A DNA stretch of 64,000 nucleotides from Oscillospiraceae bacterium (GTDB lineage Bacteria; Bacillota; Clostridia; Oscillospirales; Acutalibacteraceae): contig JAQXMC010000002.1 in NCBI GenBank assembly GCA_029012445.1, forward strand, positions 1-64,000, in the 5' to 3' direction. The translations under genes were made by a program, and so were the position numbers. Under the pieces are notes generated by a model. The model was not told the DNA's origin. It searched no databases and saw only the letters and a list, made by a program, of their open reading frames with translations. This document shows positions 33,839 through 43,268 of the stretch, one piece after another; position 1 is the stretch's first letter, and every line of letters starts with the position of its first letter.

Positions 33839-36019
33839 TCAGTCGCGGTTTCTTCTGCCGTGACCGCCGTTTCTGTTTCCTCTCGGCTTTCTCGGAGCTT
33901 CGCCGCTATCCTCGGGAACCAAACCCTCAACCTCGATAAGAGCGTCTCTTCTTGAAAGATTTATCCTGCCCTGATCGTCTATCTCAGTTACCTTAACGAT
34001 AACCTCGTCGCCGACATTCACGCAGTCCTCAACCTTGTCGACTCTCTTAACATCCAGCTTGCTTATATGGCAGAGTCCCTCCTTGCCCGGAGCTATCTCA
34101 ACGAATGCGCCGAACGACATAAGACGCGTTACGACGCCCCTGAAGATAGAGCCGACCTCAGGATCGTTTGCAATGGTGTTGATCATTGTGAGAGCTCTGT
34201 TAGCGTCATCAAGATCAAGAGACGAAATGAAAATTGAACCGTCCTCTTCGACATCGACCTTGCAGTTGCACTCTGCGCAGATCTTCTGAATGACCTTGCC
34301 CTGCTTGCCGATAACATCGCCGATCTTGTCGGGTGATATCTTCGTTGAAAGCATCTTCGGTGCATATTTTGAAAGCTCTTTTCTCGGCTCCGCAATGCAG
34401 GGAAGCATTACTTCATCAATAATCTTGCAGCGGGCGTCATAGGTCTTCCGGAATGCTTCTTTGATTATCTCGGGAGTAAGACCGTGAATCTTGAGATCCA
34501 TCTGAATGGCGGTAATGCCCTTCTTTGTGCCTGCGACCTTAAAGTCCATATCGCCGAAGAAGTCCTCAAGGCCCTGGATATCGACCATCGTCATGAAGCG
34601 GTCGCCCTCAGTGACAAGACCGCAGGAAATGCCGGCAACGGGTGCCTTTATAGGTACGCCGGCCGCCATGAGTGAAAGCGTTGAGCCGCAGACGGAGGCC
34701 TGTGATGTTGAGCCGTTTGATGAAAGAACCTCGGATACAAGTCTTATGGTATACGGGAACTCTTCAACTGACGGTATAACGGGCAGAAGAGCTCTTTCGG
34801 CAAGTGCGCCGTGACCGATCTCGCGCCTGCCGGGGCCTCTGGGAGGCTTCGTCTCGCCGACCGAATATGACGGGAAATTATAGTGATGAATATATCTCTT
34901 GCTCTCTTCCTCATCAAGACCGTCGAGCAGCTGAGCGTCCGACATAGTGCCGAGCGTTGTGACGGTGAGGACCTGAGTCTGACCTCTTGTGAACATTCCC
35001 GAACCGTGAACACGGCTGAGAAGATCTATCTGAGCGTTAAGAGGTCTCATTTCGTTTATGCCTCTGCCGTCAACCCGCTTGCCCTCGTCGAGCAGCCAGC
35101 GGCGGACTATAAATTTCTGAAGCTTATAGAGGCAGTCGTCAATCTTATCGGCTTCTTCGGGGAATTTCTCGTCAAATTCAGCGTGAACAGCCTCATATAT
35201 CGGCTTGAGTCTTTCATCTCTTATTCTCTTGTCATCTGTGTCGAGAGCGGCCTTCACATCTTCGATAGCGAAGTCCTTAACGGCGTTATAAAGCTCCTCG
35301 GACGGATCGTTCGACTCGAACGGTACCTTTTCCTTGCCGATCTCTTTCTGAATACCTTTTATAAATTCAACAATCTCTTTGTTGGTCTCGTGAGCGAACA
35401 TAATGGCTTCAAACATATCGTCGTTGCTGACTTCGTTTGCGCCCGCCTCTATCATTGCAACGAGGCTGTCCGTTGAAGCAACGGTGACCGCCATTTCACT
35501 CTTCTGTCTTTCTTCAAATGTCGGATTGATAACATATTTTCCGTCAACAAGACCGACCGAAACGCCGCTGATAGGACCGTCCCAAGGGATCTCTGAGATC
35601 GAGAGAGCGACCGAAACGCCGATCATCGCCGTTATCTCAGGCAGGCAGTCGGGATCGACCGACATGACCGTTGCGACAACGCCGACATCATTTCTCATAT
35701 CCTTCGGGAAAAGCGGACGAATAGGTCTGTCGATAACTCTTGAGGCAAGCGTAGCTTTCTCGCTGGCCTTGCCCTCTCTTCTCTGGAAAGAGCCGGGGAT
35801 CTTTCCGACATAATAAAGCTTCTCTTCGTAATCAACGGAAAGAGGGAAGAAATCGACTCCCTCTCTGGGCTTTGCAGACATAGTTGCCGTGCAGAGAACC
35901 TCCGTTTCGCCGTATCTTATAAGACACGATCCGCCTGCAAGCTGAGCCATTTTGCCCGTTTCGACAACGAGCGGACGGCCGGCAAGCGTGGTTTCAAATT
36001 TTCTGAAATTTTCAAACAT
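33839..36019 (-). CDS. pnp: Polyribonucleotide nucleotidyltransferase (PNPase)
   Basis: The 726-residue protein has two RNase PH domains (RPLVVETGKMAQLAGGSCL; KRVDGRGINEMRPL, GMFTRGQTQVLT, FPSYSVGETKPPRGPGRREIGHG, shortened here to SYSVGETKPPRGPGR), a KH domain (ISPDKIGDVIGKQGKVIQKI) and an S1 domain (GSIFRGVVTRLMSFGAFVEI) with a basic tail. It degrades RNA 3' to 5' by phosphorolysis. I chose the ATG at 36019, after AGAGAGGT; the frame extends 66 codons upstream but that stretch is a hairpin-rich leader with no protein similarity. It follows rpsO, as in many bacteria. Confidence 0.97.
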   Translation of the reverse strand: MFENFRKFETTLAGRPLVVETGKMAQLAGGSCLIRYGETEVLCTATMSAKPREGVDFFPLSVDYEEKLYYVGKIPGSFQRREGKASEKATLASRVIDRPIRPLFPKDMRNDVGVVATVMSVDPDCLPEITAMIGVSVALSISEIPWDGPISGVSVGLVDGKYVINPTFEERQKSEMAVTVASTDSLVAMIEAGANEVSNDDMFEAIMFAHETNKEIVEFIKGIQKEIGKEKVPFESNDPSEELYNAVKDFAIEDVKAALDTDDKRIRDERLKPIYEAVHAEFDEKFPEEADKIDDCLYKLQKFIVRRWLLDEGKRVDGRGINEMRPLNAQIDLLSRVHGSGMFTRGQTQVLTVTTLGTMSDAQLLDGLDEEESKRYIHHYNFPSYSVGETKPPRGPGRREIGHGALAERALLPVIPSVEEFPYTIRLVSEVLSSNGSTSQASVCGSTLSLMAAGVPIKAPVAGISCGLVTEGDRFMTMVDIQGLEDFFGDMDFKVAGTKKGITAIQMDLKIHGLTPEIIKEAFRKTYDARCKIIDEVMLPCIAEPRKELSKYAPKMLSTKISPDKIGDVIGKQGKVIQKICAECNCKVDVEEDGSIFISSLDLDDANRALTMINTIANDPEVGSIFRGVVTRLMSFGAFVEIAPGKEGLCHISKLDVKRVDKVEDCVNVGDEVIVKVTEIDDQGRINLSRRDALIEVEGLVPEDSGEAPRKPRGNRNGGHGRRNRD

Positions 36020-36043
36020 CTGATTTACCTCTCTGAAAATATT

Positions 36044-36116
36044 TTCACAGCAAGGCAGGTTTAGCAATAAATTCAACGCCGCGTCGGCGCTCAATTTAGT
36101 GCTAACCCTTTGTGAA
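36044..36116 (-). promoter_or_regulatory. Long leader hairpin ahead of pnp, possible RNase III site
   Basis: On the minus strand a stem of about 23 bp (36107-36085 with 36081-36058; two mismatches and one bulge) is closed by TTCACA/TGTGAA at 36116-36111 and 36049-36044. In E. coli a comparable hairpin upstream of pnp is cut by RNase III and used in PNPase autocontrol; the same role here is inference. Confidence 0.6.
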
Positions 36117-36187
36117 GCCTTACTGTTATTGATGTGATTGTGTTTTCGCGCAAAATCCGCGCGTACCGCAAAACAATCAAACGCAAA

Positions 36188-36222
36188 GGCAGACGAGATA
36201 GCTTTCAGCTGCCTCATCTGCC
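36188..36222 (-). terminator. Attenuator-like hairpin between rpsO and pnp
   Basis: GGCAGATGAG pairs with CTCGTCTGCC (one G-U) just after the rpsO stop, followed by TTTGCGTTTGATTGTTTT, a weak T-rich tract. Partial termination would set the rpsO to pnp ratio. Confidence 0.55.
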
Positions 36223-36231
36223 GTGTCTGAC

Positions 36232-36495
36232 TTATTTACGCAAGCCGAGTCTCGAAACGATAGAACGGTATCTCTCAATGTCGACCTTCTGAAGGTATGC
36301 GAGAAGGTTTCTTCTGTGACCGACCATTTTGAGGAGGCCGCGGCGGGAATGATGATCCTTCTGATTGTTCTTGAGATGCTCGGTGAGATCGTTGATTCTC
36401 TTTGTGAGAACTGCGATCTGGACCTCCGGTGAACCGGTGTCGCCCTCGTGAGTTGCGTACTCAAGCATTATTGCTTGCTTTTCTTCTTTTGTCAT
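36232..36495 (-). CDS. rpsO: 30S ribosomal protein S15
   Basis: The 87-residue protein is of standard length for S15 and carries its signature residues: [59 protein letters not shown] and [20 protein letters not shown]. It binds 16S rRNA early in small-subunit assembly. The start is the ATG at 36495 with AGAGGTGAAAG upstream; the frame could extend ten codons but this would include the ribosome binding site. It has its own promoter and a leader of about 110 nt. Confidence 0.98.
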   Translation of the reverse strand: MTKEEKQAIMLEYATHEGDTGSPEVQIAVLTKRINDLTEHLKNNQKDHHSRRGLLKMVGHRRNLLAYLQKVDIERYRSIVSRLGLRK

Positions 36496-36604
36496 TTGAC
36501 TTTCACCTCTTTGAAATATTTGCATTTAAGCCGTGCACTCAGGTAGAGGACAGGTGAATACCCCGGCGGGGTTTGCTCCAATATCCGAGAGCAGGCAGAA
36601 TACT
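36496..36604 (-). promoter_or_regulatory. rpsO leader with hairpins, possible S15 autoregulatory element
   Basis: The leader between the promoter and rpsO contains GCTCT...(T)GGAGC and ACCCC-GCC-GGGGT stems on the minus strand. S15 is known to repress its own mRNA in several bacteria through unrelated leader structures; whether this one binds S15 is not visible from sequence. Confidence 0.4.
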
Positions 36605-36609
36605 TGAAT

Positions 36610-36638
36610 AGTATAGCATACGGCGCCTGAATTGTAAA
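36610..36638 (-). promoter_or_regulatory. Promoter of rpsO
   Basis: TTTACA (36638-36633), 17-bp spacer, TATACT (36615-36610) on the minus strand. Confidence 0.75.
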
Positions 36639-36710
36639 GAGAAAAATCCAAAAATTTAAGTTTAAGTTTATTTTTCTTTATTCAACCGTTTGACCGTACG
36701 CCCGGGCTTA

Positions 36711-39026
36711 TCATATATATTTAAGCTCAAGCTTTCCGTCGCCGACATCAATGCTTATTCCGCATATATTTTCGTCACAGCGGTCGATGATTATGTTGGC
36801 TATTTCATCCTCGACCTCGCGTCTTATCACATTGCGAAGCTCTCTGGCGCCGCTTGCTCCGCCCTCAGCCTTTTTCGCCAGATATCCGCAGACGCCGCTG
36901 CTCCAGGTGAGCCTTATGCCCTTATCCTTGAGCGGCTCGACAAGCTCGTTGAGAAGCAGGTCGGCTATCTTTGTGTAATCTTCTTCTGTCAGCTCGTTGA
37001 ATACTATAACCTCGTCAACTCTGCCGATAAACTCGGGCCTTAGAAATTCGGAAAGCGCTTTCATGACCTTTTCCTTTGTCGCTTCGCCCTGATTCTTGCC
37101 GAAGCCGAGCGCATTGGCTTTTCTCTCGCTGCCGGCGTTCGAGGTCATTATAATGACAGTGTTTTCGAAATTGACCGTTCTGCCCTGAGCGTCGGTTATT
37201 CTGCCCTCGTCAAGTATCTGAAGCAGAATATTCATAACATCGGGGTGAGCCTTTTCTATTTCGTCAAACAGCAATATCGAATAAGGCTTTCTTCTGACCT
37301 TTTCGGTCAGCTGACCGGCTTCATCGTAGCCGACATAGCCCGGGGGTGAGCCGATTATTCTCGAAACGCTGTGCTTTTCCATAAACTCGCTCATGTCAAG
37401 ACGAATGAGCGTTTCGGGCGTATCGAAAAGAAGATATGAAAGCTGTTTGACAAGCTCCGTCTTGCCGACGCCCGTCGGGCCGACAAATATGAATGAGGCG
37501 GGCCGCCTCTTGGCGCTTATCTGAACGCGGCTTCTTCTGATTGCCTTTGAGACCGCTTCAACAGCCTCGTCCTGACCGATTATCTTGGATTTAAGCTGGG
37601 TTTCAAGGTTTGCCAGCCGCTTGATATCGCTCTCCATTACCTTGTGAGCCGGGATACCCGTCCACAGCTCAATGACCTTGGCTATATCCTCCTCGGTCAC
37701 GGCGTTATCCTGAGCCTTTTCTTTAAGCTGCTCAAGCTCGTTTTCGCACTTGACTATCTCTGACTTGACATTTGCCACAGCTTCATAGTCGATGGGCTCG
37801 TTTTCTTTTGGAGCGGCGAGTTCTTCTTCGTCAAGCCTGAGATCTTCGAGCTTGCGCTCGCTCAGCTCATAGTCGCTTATAGCTTTGTTTCTGAGATTCG
37901 CGCAGGTGCAGGCTTCATCGAGAAGGTCTATCGCCTTATCCGGCAGAAATCTGTCTGTGATATATCTTTCGGAAAGAACGACCGTTTTTCTGACAAGCTC
38001 ATCGCTTATTCTGACCTTGTGATAATTCTCATAGTTGCTCTTGATTCCCATTAAGACGGTCACCGTTTCTTCAATAGACGGCTCATCAACCTTGACGGGC
38101 TGAAATCTTCTCTCAAGAGCGGTGTCTTTTTCAATATATTTTCTGTATTCTGTGAAGGTAGTCGCGCCGATCACCTGAATCTCGCCTCTTGAGAGCGCGG
38201 GCTTCAGAATGTTTGCGGCGTTCATTGAGCCTTCCGCGTCGCCTGTTCCGACAAGATTATGCACTTCGTCGATAAACAAAATGACATTTCCGTCGTCCTT
38301 GACCTCCTGAATCAGGCTCTTTATTCTGGATTCGAACTGACCTCTGAACTGTGTGCCGGCGACAAGAGCCGTCAGATCAAGAAGGTGGATCTCTTTGTTT
38401 GCGAGCTTTGCTGGCACCTGACCTGCCGCGATCTTGAGAGCCAAGCCCTCGGCTATGGCGGTCTTTCCGACGCCGGGCTCGCCGATCAGGCAGGGGTTAT
38501 TTTTTGATCGGCGGCAAAGTATCTGCGTCGTTCTGTAAATCTCCCTGTCTCTGCCTATTATCTGATCGAGCTTTCCCTCTCTCGCCTTTTTGGTCAGATC
38601 CGTGCAATAGGCGTTGAGGCATTTGCGCTTTTTCGGATCCTTTTTTCTGTTTCTCCGCCTTTTTTCCGCCCGGCTTTCGCTCCCGTCGTCACCATCGGGA
38701 TTTTCCTGAATATCGGTCTCTTCGGGCGGCCGGTTGTTCATATCTCCCATAAGCCCCTGCAAAAACGGAAGCGTGGGAACTCCGCCCTCTTCAAAGCTTC
38801 CGTCCTCGCTCGAAGCGGGGAAAATATTACCGAACTGCTCTGTTATTGCGTCAACATCGTCCTCGGTTATTCCCATTGACTGCATCATCTGCTTGATGGG
38901 CCCGATATTCATTTCCATAGCGCATTTGAGGCAATAGCCCTCCGAGGTTGTCTTACCGTTCTCAACCTTTTGTATGAACATTACCGCAGGTCTCTCATGG
39001 CATTTGCAGCACATCATTTGTTTCAT
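36711..39026 (-). CDS. ClpE-like AAA+ ATPase
   Basis: The 771-residue protein has a short N-terminal zinc finger (C6/C7-x-C9 and C32-x-x-C35), a charged linker, and two AAA+ modules. The first has [13 protein letters not shown] and [15 protein letters not shown]; the second has [16 protein letters not shown] and [15 protein letters not shown] coiled middle region ([17 protein letters not shown]) separates them. The N-terminal Clp_N repeats of ClpC/ClpA are missing, which points to the ClpE type. It would unfold stressed proteins, probably for ClpP, which is not in the window. No CtsR or HrcA site was recognised; it follows pgsA by 36 nt and is probably read from the cvpA-pgsA transcript. Confidence 0.9.
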   Translation of the reverse strand: MKQMMCCKCHERPAVMFIQKVENGKTTSEGYCLKCAMEMNIGPIKQMMQSMGITEDDVDAITEQFGNIFPASSEDGSFEEGGVPTLPFLQGLMGDMNNRPPEETDIQENPDGDDGSESRAEKRRRNRKKDPKKRKCLNAYCTDLTKKAREGKLDQIIGRDREIYRTTQILCRRSKNNPCLIGEPGVGKTAIAEGLALKIAAGQVPAKLANKEIHLLDLTALVAGTQFRGQFESRIKSLIQEVKDDGNVILFIDEVHNLVGTGDAEGSMNAANILKPALSRGEIQVIGATTFTEYRKYIEKDTALERRFQPVKVDEPSIEETVTVLMGIKSNYENYHKVRISDELVRKTVVLSERYITDRFLPDKAIDLLDEACTCANLRNKAISDYELSERKLEDLRLDEEELAAPKENEPIDYEAVANVKSEIVKCENELEQLKEKAQDNAVTEEDIAKVIELWTGIPAHKVMESDIKRLANLETQLKSKIIGQDEAVEAVSKAIRRSRVQISAKRRPASFIFVGPTGVGKTELVKQLSYLLFDTPETLIRLDMSEFMEKHSVSRIIGSPPGYVGYDEAGQLTEKVRRKPYSILLFDEIEKAHPDVMNILLQILDEGRITDAQGRTVNFENTVIIMTSNAGSERKANALGFGKNQGEATKEKVMKALSEFLRPEFIGRVDEVIVFNELTEEDYTKIADLLLNELVEPLKDKGIRLTWSSGVCGYLAKKAEGGASGARELRNVIRREVEDEIANIIIDRCDENICGISIDVGDGKLELKYI

Positions 39027-39062
39027 TTATCTGTCTCCTTAGGTTTTTATAAATATGCTGAA

Positions 39063-39695
39063 TTATTTCTTTTTTTCCTTTTTTCTGTCTGTTATAAGCT
39101 GCTTATATATCGTCGGCATATAGCTTGCGAAAGCAACGATCGTCGCTATGACAGAAATTATAACAAGGGTGAAGGTCAGCCAGACGGGCATCGTCCAGAA
39201 CGAGGTGAGAGCTCCGACCGACGGACCGAAAGCGATAACGAGTATCATTACCCCATAGAAAATGCAGGTTGCGACCTTGCCGTAAATTTCGGCGGCGCCC
39301 GGCCTTATTCCCAATGAGATCATTACCGCACCGCCGACGACCATAATCAGATCCTTGAGAAGGAATATCAGGAACACCCAGCTGAACGCTCTTATCATCT
39401 GATCGTCAGCCTGTCTGAATTTGATGAACATGATAATTGCTATTGTGATTATAGTCAGCTTGTCGGCAACAGGATCAAGCACCTTGCCGAGGTTGCTGAC
39501 CTGATTGAAGTGTCTGGCGATCTTTCCGTCGAACAGATCGGTCAGGCCCGAAATTCCAATGATTATAGCGGCGACAAGCAACTTTCCGTTAAGAAGATAA
39601 TAGCCGAAAAACGGGATAAGGATTATTCTTATAAACGACAGAAGATTCGGGATCGTTTTCCAGTTGCTGAAAAGATCCTTCAATAAATCTTTCAT
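39063..39695 (-). CDS. pgsA: CDP-diacylglycerol-glycerol-3-phosphate 3-phosphatidyltransferase
   Basis: The 210-residue integral membrane protein contains the CDP-alcohol phosphotransferase motif DLFDGKIARHF with GKVLDPVADK (DxxDGxxAR...GxxxDxxxD). It makes phosphatidylglycerophosphate, the precursor of phosphatidylglycerol and cardiolipin. Four to six hydrophobic helices are visible. The ribosome binding site AGGAGG overlaps the TAG stop of the upstream cvpA-like gene; the two frames are in register, 12 nt apart. Confidence 0.93.
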   Translation of the reverse strand: MKDLLKDLFSNWKTIPNLLSFIRIILIPFFGYYLLNGKLLVAAIIIGISGLTDLFDGKIARHFNQVSNLGKVLDPVADKLTIITIAIIMFIKFRQADDQMIRAFSWVFLIFLLKDLIMVVGGAVMISLGIRPGAAEIYGKVATCIFYGVMILVIAFGPSVGALTSFWTMPVWLTFTLVIISVIATIVAFASYMPTIYKQLITDRKKEKKK

Positions 39696-39707
39696 TAGTA
39701 TGTCCTC

Positions 39708-40409
39708 CTAATTCTGAATTTTAAAAGTTTTCAGAACATTATCAAATATTCCGATCAATTTTGAATCCGCAACAAGAGAGGTGAAGCTCTCGTTGTCTAT
39801 AAAGCCGGCCGCAAGCTCAAGAACAAAGCACACGACGGCAATAACGATCACTCCCTTGAGCGCTCCGAACAGCAGGCCGAACAGTTCGTTAGCCTGTTTG
39901 AGAGCCGGAAGCTCTGTGAGCTTATCAAGAAGCAGAGTGACAAGCTTTAATATAAGTACCGCCAAAGCGAAGACCGCTATAAACAGCACGAGTCTTATAA
40001 CAGCGGTGACGATCGGCGAGACAATGTCCGTCATCAGAACATCTGTCACATTCGATCCGCTTTGACCGAGTTTTTCGGAAAGAGAAGCGGCAAAAGCGTC
40101 TTTATCAATTCCTATAAGACTGAGAAAGCCGTTCATGCTTTCCGGTATGCTGTCAAGCGCCGACTGCACCTGAGAGGCTGCGGAGCCTCCGGCCGAAGCC
40201 AGCTCCTTTTTCAGCGCGTCATGGGCTCTCTGCTCAAAATAAGCAGAAAAGATATACGGAGCGAAGCGCAGCGAGACTATTCTCGCAACGATAATCGCTA
40301 TCAGGTTTGACGCAAGATCCATAAGGCTCCTGACAAATCCCCTTTTCCAGCCGGCTATGACGCATACGGCCAAAAGCGCAGCCAAAATTATATCAATTAT
40401 ATATTCCAT
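39708..40409 (-). CDS. CvpA-family membrane protein
   Basis: The 233-residue product begins MEYIIDIILAALLAVCVIAG, then WKRGFVRSLMDLASNLIAII, and has four hydrophobic segments, with a helical insertion at about 60-125 (HDALKKELASAGGSAASQVQ). The GWKRGFVRS pattern after helix one is typical of CvpA/colicin V production family proteins, which have no firmly known role in Firmicutes. It ends in TAG, the only gene in the window that does so. Probably first gene of cvpA-pgsA-clpE. Confidence 0.85.
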   Translation of the reverse strand: MEYIIDIILAALLAVCVIAGWKRGFVRSLMDLASNLIAIIVARIVSLRFAPYIFSAYFEQRAHDALKKELASAGGSAASQVQSALDSIPESMNGFLSLIGIDKDAFAASLSEKLGQSGSNVTDVLMTDIVSPIVTAVIRLVLFIAVFALAVLILKLVTLLLDKLTELPALKQANELFGLLFGALKGVIVIAVVCFVLELAAGFIDNESFTSLVADSKLIGIFDNVLKTFKIQN

Positions 40410-40463
40410 TGTGATTCTCCTTCATTTTTAATAGACGCTGTTCCGCACTCATATAACACCCCC

Positions 40464-40492
40464 ATTATAGTTCAGATTTTATATGCTATCAC
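40464..40492 (-). promoter_or_regulatory. Candidate promoter of cvpA-pgsA-clpE
   Basis: A perfect TATAAT (40469-40464, minus strand) is preceded at 17 bp by a poor -35 (GTGATA). Confidence 0.4.
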
Positions 40493-40528
40493 ATAAGTGT
40501 GAAGATATATTCACATAAAAGTTAAAGA

Positions 40529-41698
40529 TTATTTTATTCTGTATTTATAAACCCCGTTGTCTGACAGCGCATATAGGTTTTTGCCGGACACGAGCAGCTT
40601 TTCGACGGAGCCGTTGACCGGAATGCCGTCAATTTTTTCGCCTGACGATATGCTGTATATCAGAACCGTTCCGGAGATCAGTATATATGCTTTATTTCCG
40701 TCCGAGGTGAAATCGAGCACATCGCTTTCGATCTCCTCTTCAAAAACCTTTTCGCATTTTTTATTGACGATCATCAGACTTTTTTCATTCAGAGATCCGA
40801 ACTTCTTTTTCAATATGGCGGTCGTCGATCTCTGTCCGTAGGAAAAGCCGGCAATTTTATCGTCCTCATAGCTGAGGACCTCGCTTTTCGTTTCGTCCAT
40901 GTCGGCTATCATATAGCTGATGTCGGTTATCACGCCGACGCGCTTGTTATCAATAAATTTTATCTTATATACGGTTTCGTTCGGATATTCGATTTTGTTT
41001 TCAACCTTGAGGGAATCAATATTGAAATAATATATTCTCGAATACTGCTCGCCGTTTCTCACATTCACGGACGACACCGCAACTGAGTTCCCGTTTTTCG
41101 ACAGGGCGACATCAATAAGATAATCGTCGCTGCATTCCCAGCCGAACAAAGCCTTGTTCTTGGAGGAATAAACCGTCACGAGAAGAGTGGACTGGGCGCT
41201 TCTCGTTATTATTGCGTAGTTGCCGTTGGAGGCTATATCGCAGTTGATTATCTCCTCGTCGAGGTCGTTCTGATATATGATCTTCGACCTGTCGGCTATC
41301 GTGTATTTGCCCGTTGAGCGCTCAAAAACTATGTATTTGCTGTCGGCTGACTTGAAAACGGGATTAGAGTAGCCAATGGAGGTCGAATATCGCTTTTCTC
41401 CGTTTGACTTGAATGAGATAAGCGAGTTCGCCGTGACGACAATATCGCCGGACGAAAGATGAATCCCTCCGATGATTTCGCTGCCCGATGTGAAGAGCAA
41501 AGCCTCGTTTTCCTCCTGTGACTTGTCGCTCTGCGCCTGTTTTGTTCCGTTTCGGACATGCGGCGCGACATAAAACGCCGTGAACGCAAGAAGTGCGACC
41601 GAGATAATCACTATGAGCGTAAGTAATATTTTCTTCTGTTTTTTTCTCCCTCTGACCTTGACGGGCCTTGCGGCTCTTTCTTTTTCAGTGTTTGTCAT
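40529..41698 (-). CDS. DUF5711-type membrane-anchored beta-propeller-like protein
   Basis: The 389-residue product has a basic cytoplasmic start (PVKVRGRKKQKK), one membrane helix (ILLTLIVIISVALLAFTAFYV) given here as ILLTLIVIISVALLAF, and an external region of about 320 residues. That region has repeated beta-strand units of the WD40/propeller kind, such as SIGYSNPVFKSADSKYIVFE, DVALSKNGNSVAVSSV and LDFTSDGNKAYILISG. It resembles the DUF5711 family of Clostridia, of unknown function. It overlaps the end of truA by 14 nt and closes the long ruvC-to-DUF5711 run. Confidence 0.8.
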   Translation of the reverse strand: MTNTEKERAARPVKVRGRKKQKKILLTLIVIISVALLAFTAFYVAPHVRNGTKQAQSDKSQEENEALLFTSGSEIIGGIHLSSGDIVVTANSLISFKSNGEKRYSTSIGYSNPVFKSADSKYIVFERSTGKYTIADRSKIIYQNDLDEEIINCDIASNGNYAIITRSAQSTLLVTVYSSKNKALFGWECSDDYLIDVALSKNGNSVAVSSVNVRNGEQYSRIYYFNIDSLKVENKIEYPNETVYKIKFIDNKRVGVITDISYMIADMDETKSEVLSYEDDKIAGFSYGQRSTTAILKKKFGSLNEKSLMIVNKKCEKVFEEEIESDVLDFTSDGNKAYILISGTVLIYSISSGEKIDGIPVNGSVEKLLVSGKNLYALSDNGVYKYRIK

Positions 41699-42443
41699 CG
41701 TTGTTTTCTCCGTAAAAAACCTTGTTCAGATACAGTCCGCAGGCGGGAACGGTAACCCCCGCTCTGCTTCTTTCCCTGCTTTCTATTATCTGCGGTACGC
41801 TCCCGGCTTCAAGCTTACCGCGGCTTATATCGAGAAGCGTTCCGACCGCTATTCTGACCATGTTATAAAGAAACCCGTCGCCGCTGACGGTGAAAATAAC
41901 CCTCTCTCCCTCTCGCCGGACGGTGAAATCATAAACGGTCCTGACCGTGTCTTTCACGCATGAGCCGGCGGCGCAGAAAGCTGCGAAATCGTGCGTTCCG
42001 ATAAACGCTTTCGCCTGACCGTTAAGAAAATCCTCGTCGAGCTTATATTTATAATGATAGGCGCGGTTTATGAGAAACGGATCTCTGACCTTTGAATTGT
42101 TGATAATATAAACATATTCCTTACCCTTGCAGTCAAACCGAGCGTGAAAACCGTCGCTCACCGGACTGCAATCTGTGACGGCAATCGTTTCAGGCAAAAC
42201 GGCGTTCAGCGCATAAACCATTTTTTCGCACGGCATTTCGGTCTCAAGCTTGCAGTTAAAGCAAAACTCATTTGCGTGAACTCCGGCGTCCGTCCGGCTG
42301 CAGCCGTGAACGCAGGCGTCGGTTGAAAATATCCGTCTGACGGCGTCCGTCACGCACTGCTGAACTGTGACGCCGTTAGGCTGAATCTGCCAGCCGTGAA
42401 AAGCAAAACCGTCATATTTTATTTTGAAAAGATAGTTTCGCAT
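41685..42443 (-). CDS. truA: tRNA pseudouridine(38-40) synthase
   Basis: The 252-residue product matches TruA throughout: KIKYDGFAFHGWQIQPNGVT at the start, CSRTDAGVHANEF with the catalytic Asp, HARFDCKGKEYVYII, and GDGFLYNMVRIAVGTLLDI. It isomerises uridines 38-40 in the anticodon arm of tRNAs. AGGTGAG precedes the ATG. It sits directly after ecfT, an arrangement seen widely in Firmicutes, where truA follows the ecfA-ecfA2-ecfT genes. Confidence 0.97.
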   Translation of the reverse strand: MRNYLFKIKYDGFAFHGWQIQPNGVTVQQCVTDAVRRIFSTDACVHGCSRTDAGVHANEFCFNCKLETEMPCEKMVYALNAVLPETIAVTDCSPVSDGFHARFDCKGKEYVYIINNSKVRDPFLINRAYHYKYKLDEDFLNGQAKAFIGTHDFAAFCAAGSCVKDTVRTVYDFTVRREGERVIFTVSGDGFLYNMVRIAVGTLLDISRGKLEAGSVPQIIESRERSRAGVTVPACGLYLNKVFYGENNDDKH

Positions 42444-42452
42444 TTTCTCACC

Positions 42453-43268
42453 TCAGATAAGCGAGCCAAAGTATTTATTCAACAATACAACGCCCGCTAT
42501 ACAGGTTGAAACTGACAAAAATGAGACAATATCGCGCAGTCCGAGCTTCATTTTTTTCATTCTCGTTCTGCCCTCGCCGCCCTGATAACAGCGGCATTCC
42601 ATTGCGAACGCAAGCTCATATGCTCTTCTGAAGGCCGAAACGAGCAGCGGAACGAGTATCGGGATAAGCGCTTTGGATCTGGCTATCAGGCCGCCGCTTT
42701 CAAGGTCGGCTCCTCTCGCCTTCTGGGCGTTCATGATCCGGTCTATCTCATCTATCAGCGTCGGAATAAACCTCAGTGCAAGAGTCATCATCATTGCCAG
42801 CGTATGCACCTGAACATGAAAGACATTCAGCGGTGACAGAAGCCTCTCTATTCCGTCCGTGAGCATGGTCGGCGTTGTGGTATAGGTCAGAAGTGAGCTC
42901 GCCATTATCAGCGCAATTATTCTGACCGCCATGAATATTGCGGTATATATTCCCTTAGTTGTTATTCTGATGAATGACCATGCAACTAAAGTTGTACCGC
43001 CTGAGACATAAAACAGGTTAAGCACTGTTGTGAAAATTATGATCGGCAATATCGGCTTAATGCTCTTGATAAACAGTCTGAGCGGGACCTTTGACACAAG
43101 AATGACCGCAATCAGAAACGCCGACATCAAAAGCAGTGACCACGCATTTTTGCAAAGGAAAATCAGAACGATAAACATGACCGTCAGGATTATTTTTGAT
43201 CTCGGGTCAAGCGAATGAACAAACGACCTTTGAGGGAAATACTGACCGATGGTTATATCCTTTATCAT
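42453..43268 (-). CDS. ecfT: Energy-coupling factor transporter transmembrane protein EcfT
   Basis: The 271-residue membrane protein starts ITIGQYFPQRSFVHSLDPRS, a family motif, and has five to six helices. The coupling helices carry the conserved Ala-Arg-Gly and related motifs (NAQKARGADLE and ALAFAMECRCYQGGEGR). It connects the two ATPases EcfA1/EcfA2 to exchangeable substrate-binding S components for vitamins and metals. The ATG overlaps the ecfA2 stop (ATGA). No S-component gene is present here. Confidence 0.95.
   Translation of the reverse strand: MIKDITIGQYFPQRSFVHSLDPRSKIILTVMFIVLIFLCKNAWSLLLMSAFLIAVILVSKVPLRLFIKSIKPILPIIIFTTVLNLFYVSGGTTLVAWSFIRITTKGIYTAIFMAVRIIALIMASSLLTYTTTPTMLTDGIERLLSPLNVFHVQVHTLAMMMTLALRFIPTLIDEIDRIMNAQKARGADLESGGLIARSKALIPILVPLLVSAFRRAYELAFAMECRCYQGGEGRTRMKKMKLGLRDIVSFLSVSTCIAGVVLLNKYFGSLI

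Noticed and set aside
36020..36217. N-terminal extension of PNPase by 66 residues
   Set aside because: The stretch is a hairpin leader without PNPase similarity, and the ATG at 36019 has a good ribosome binding site.
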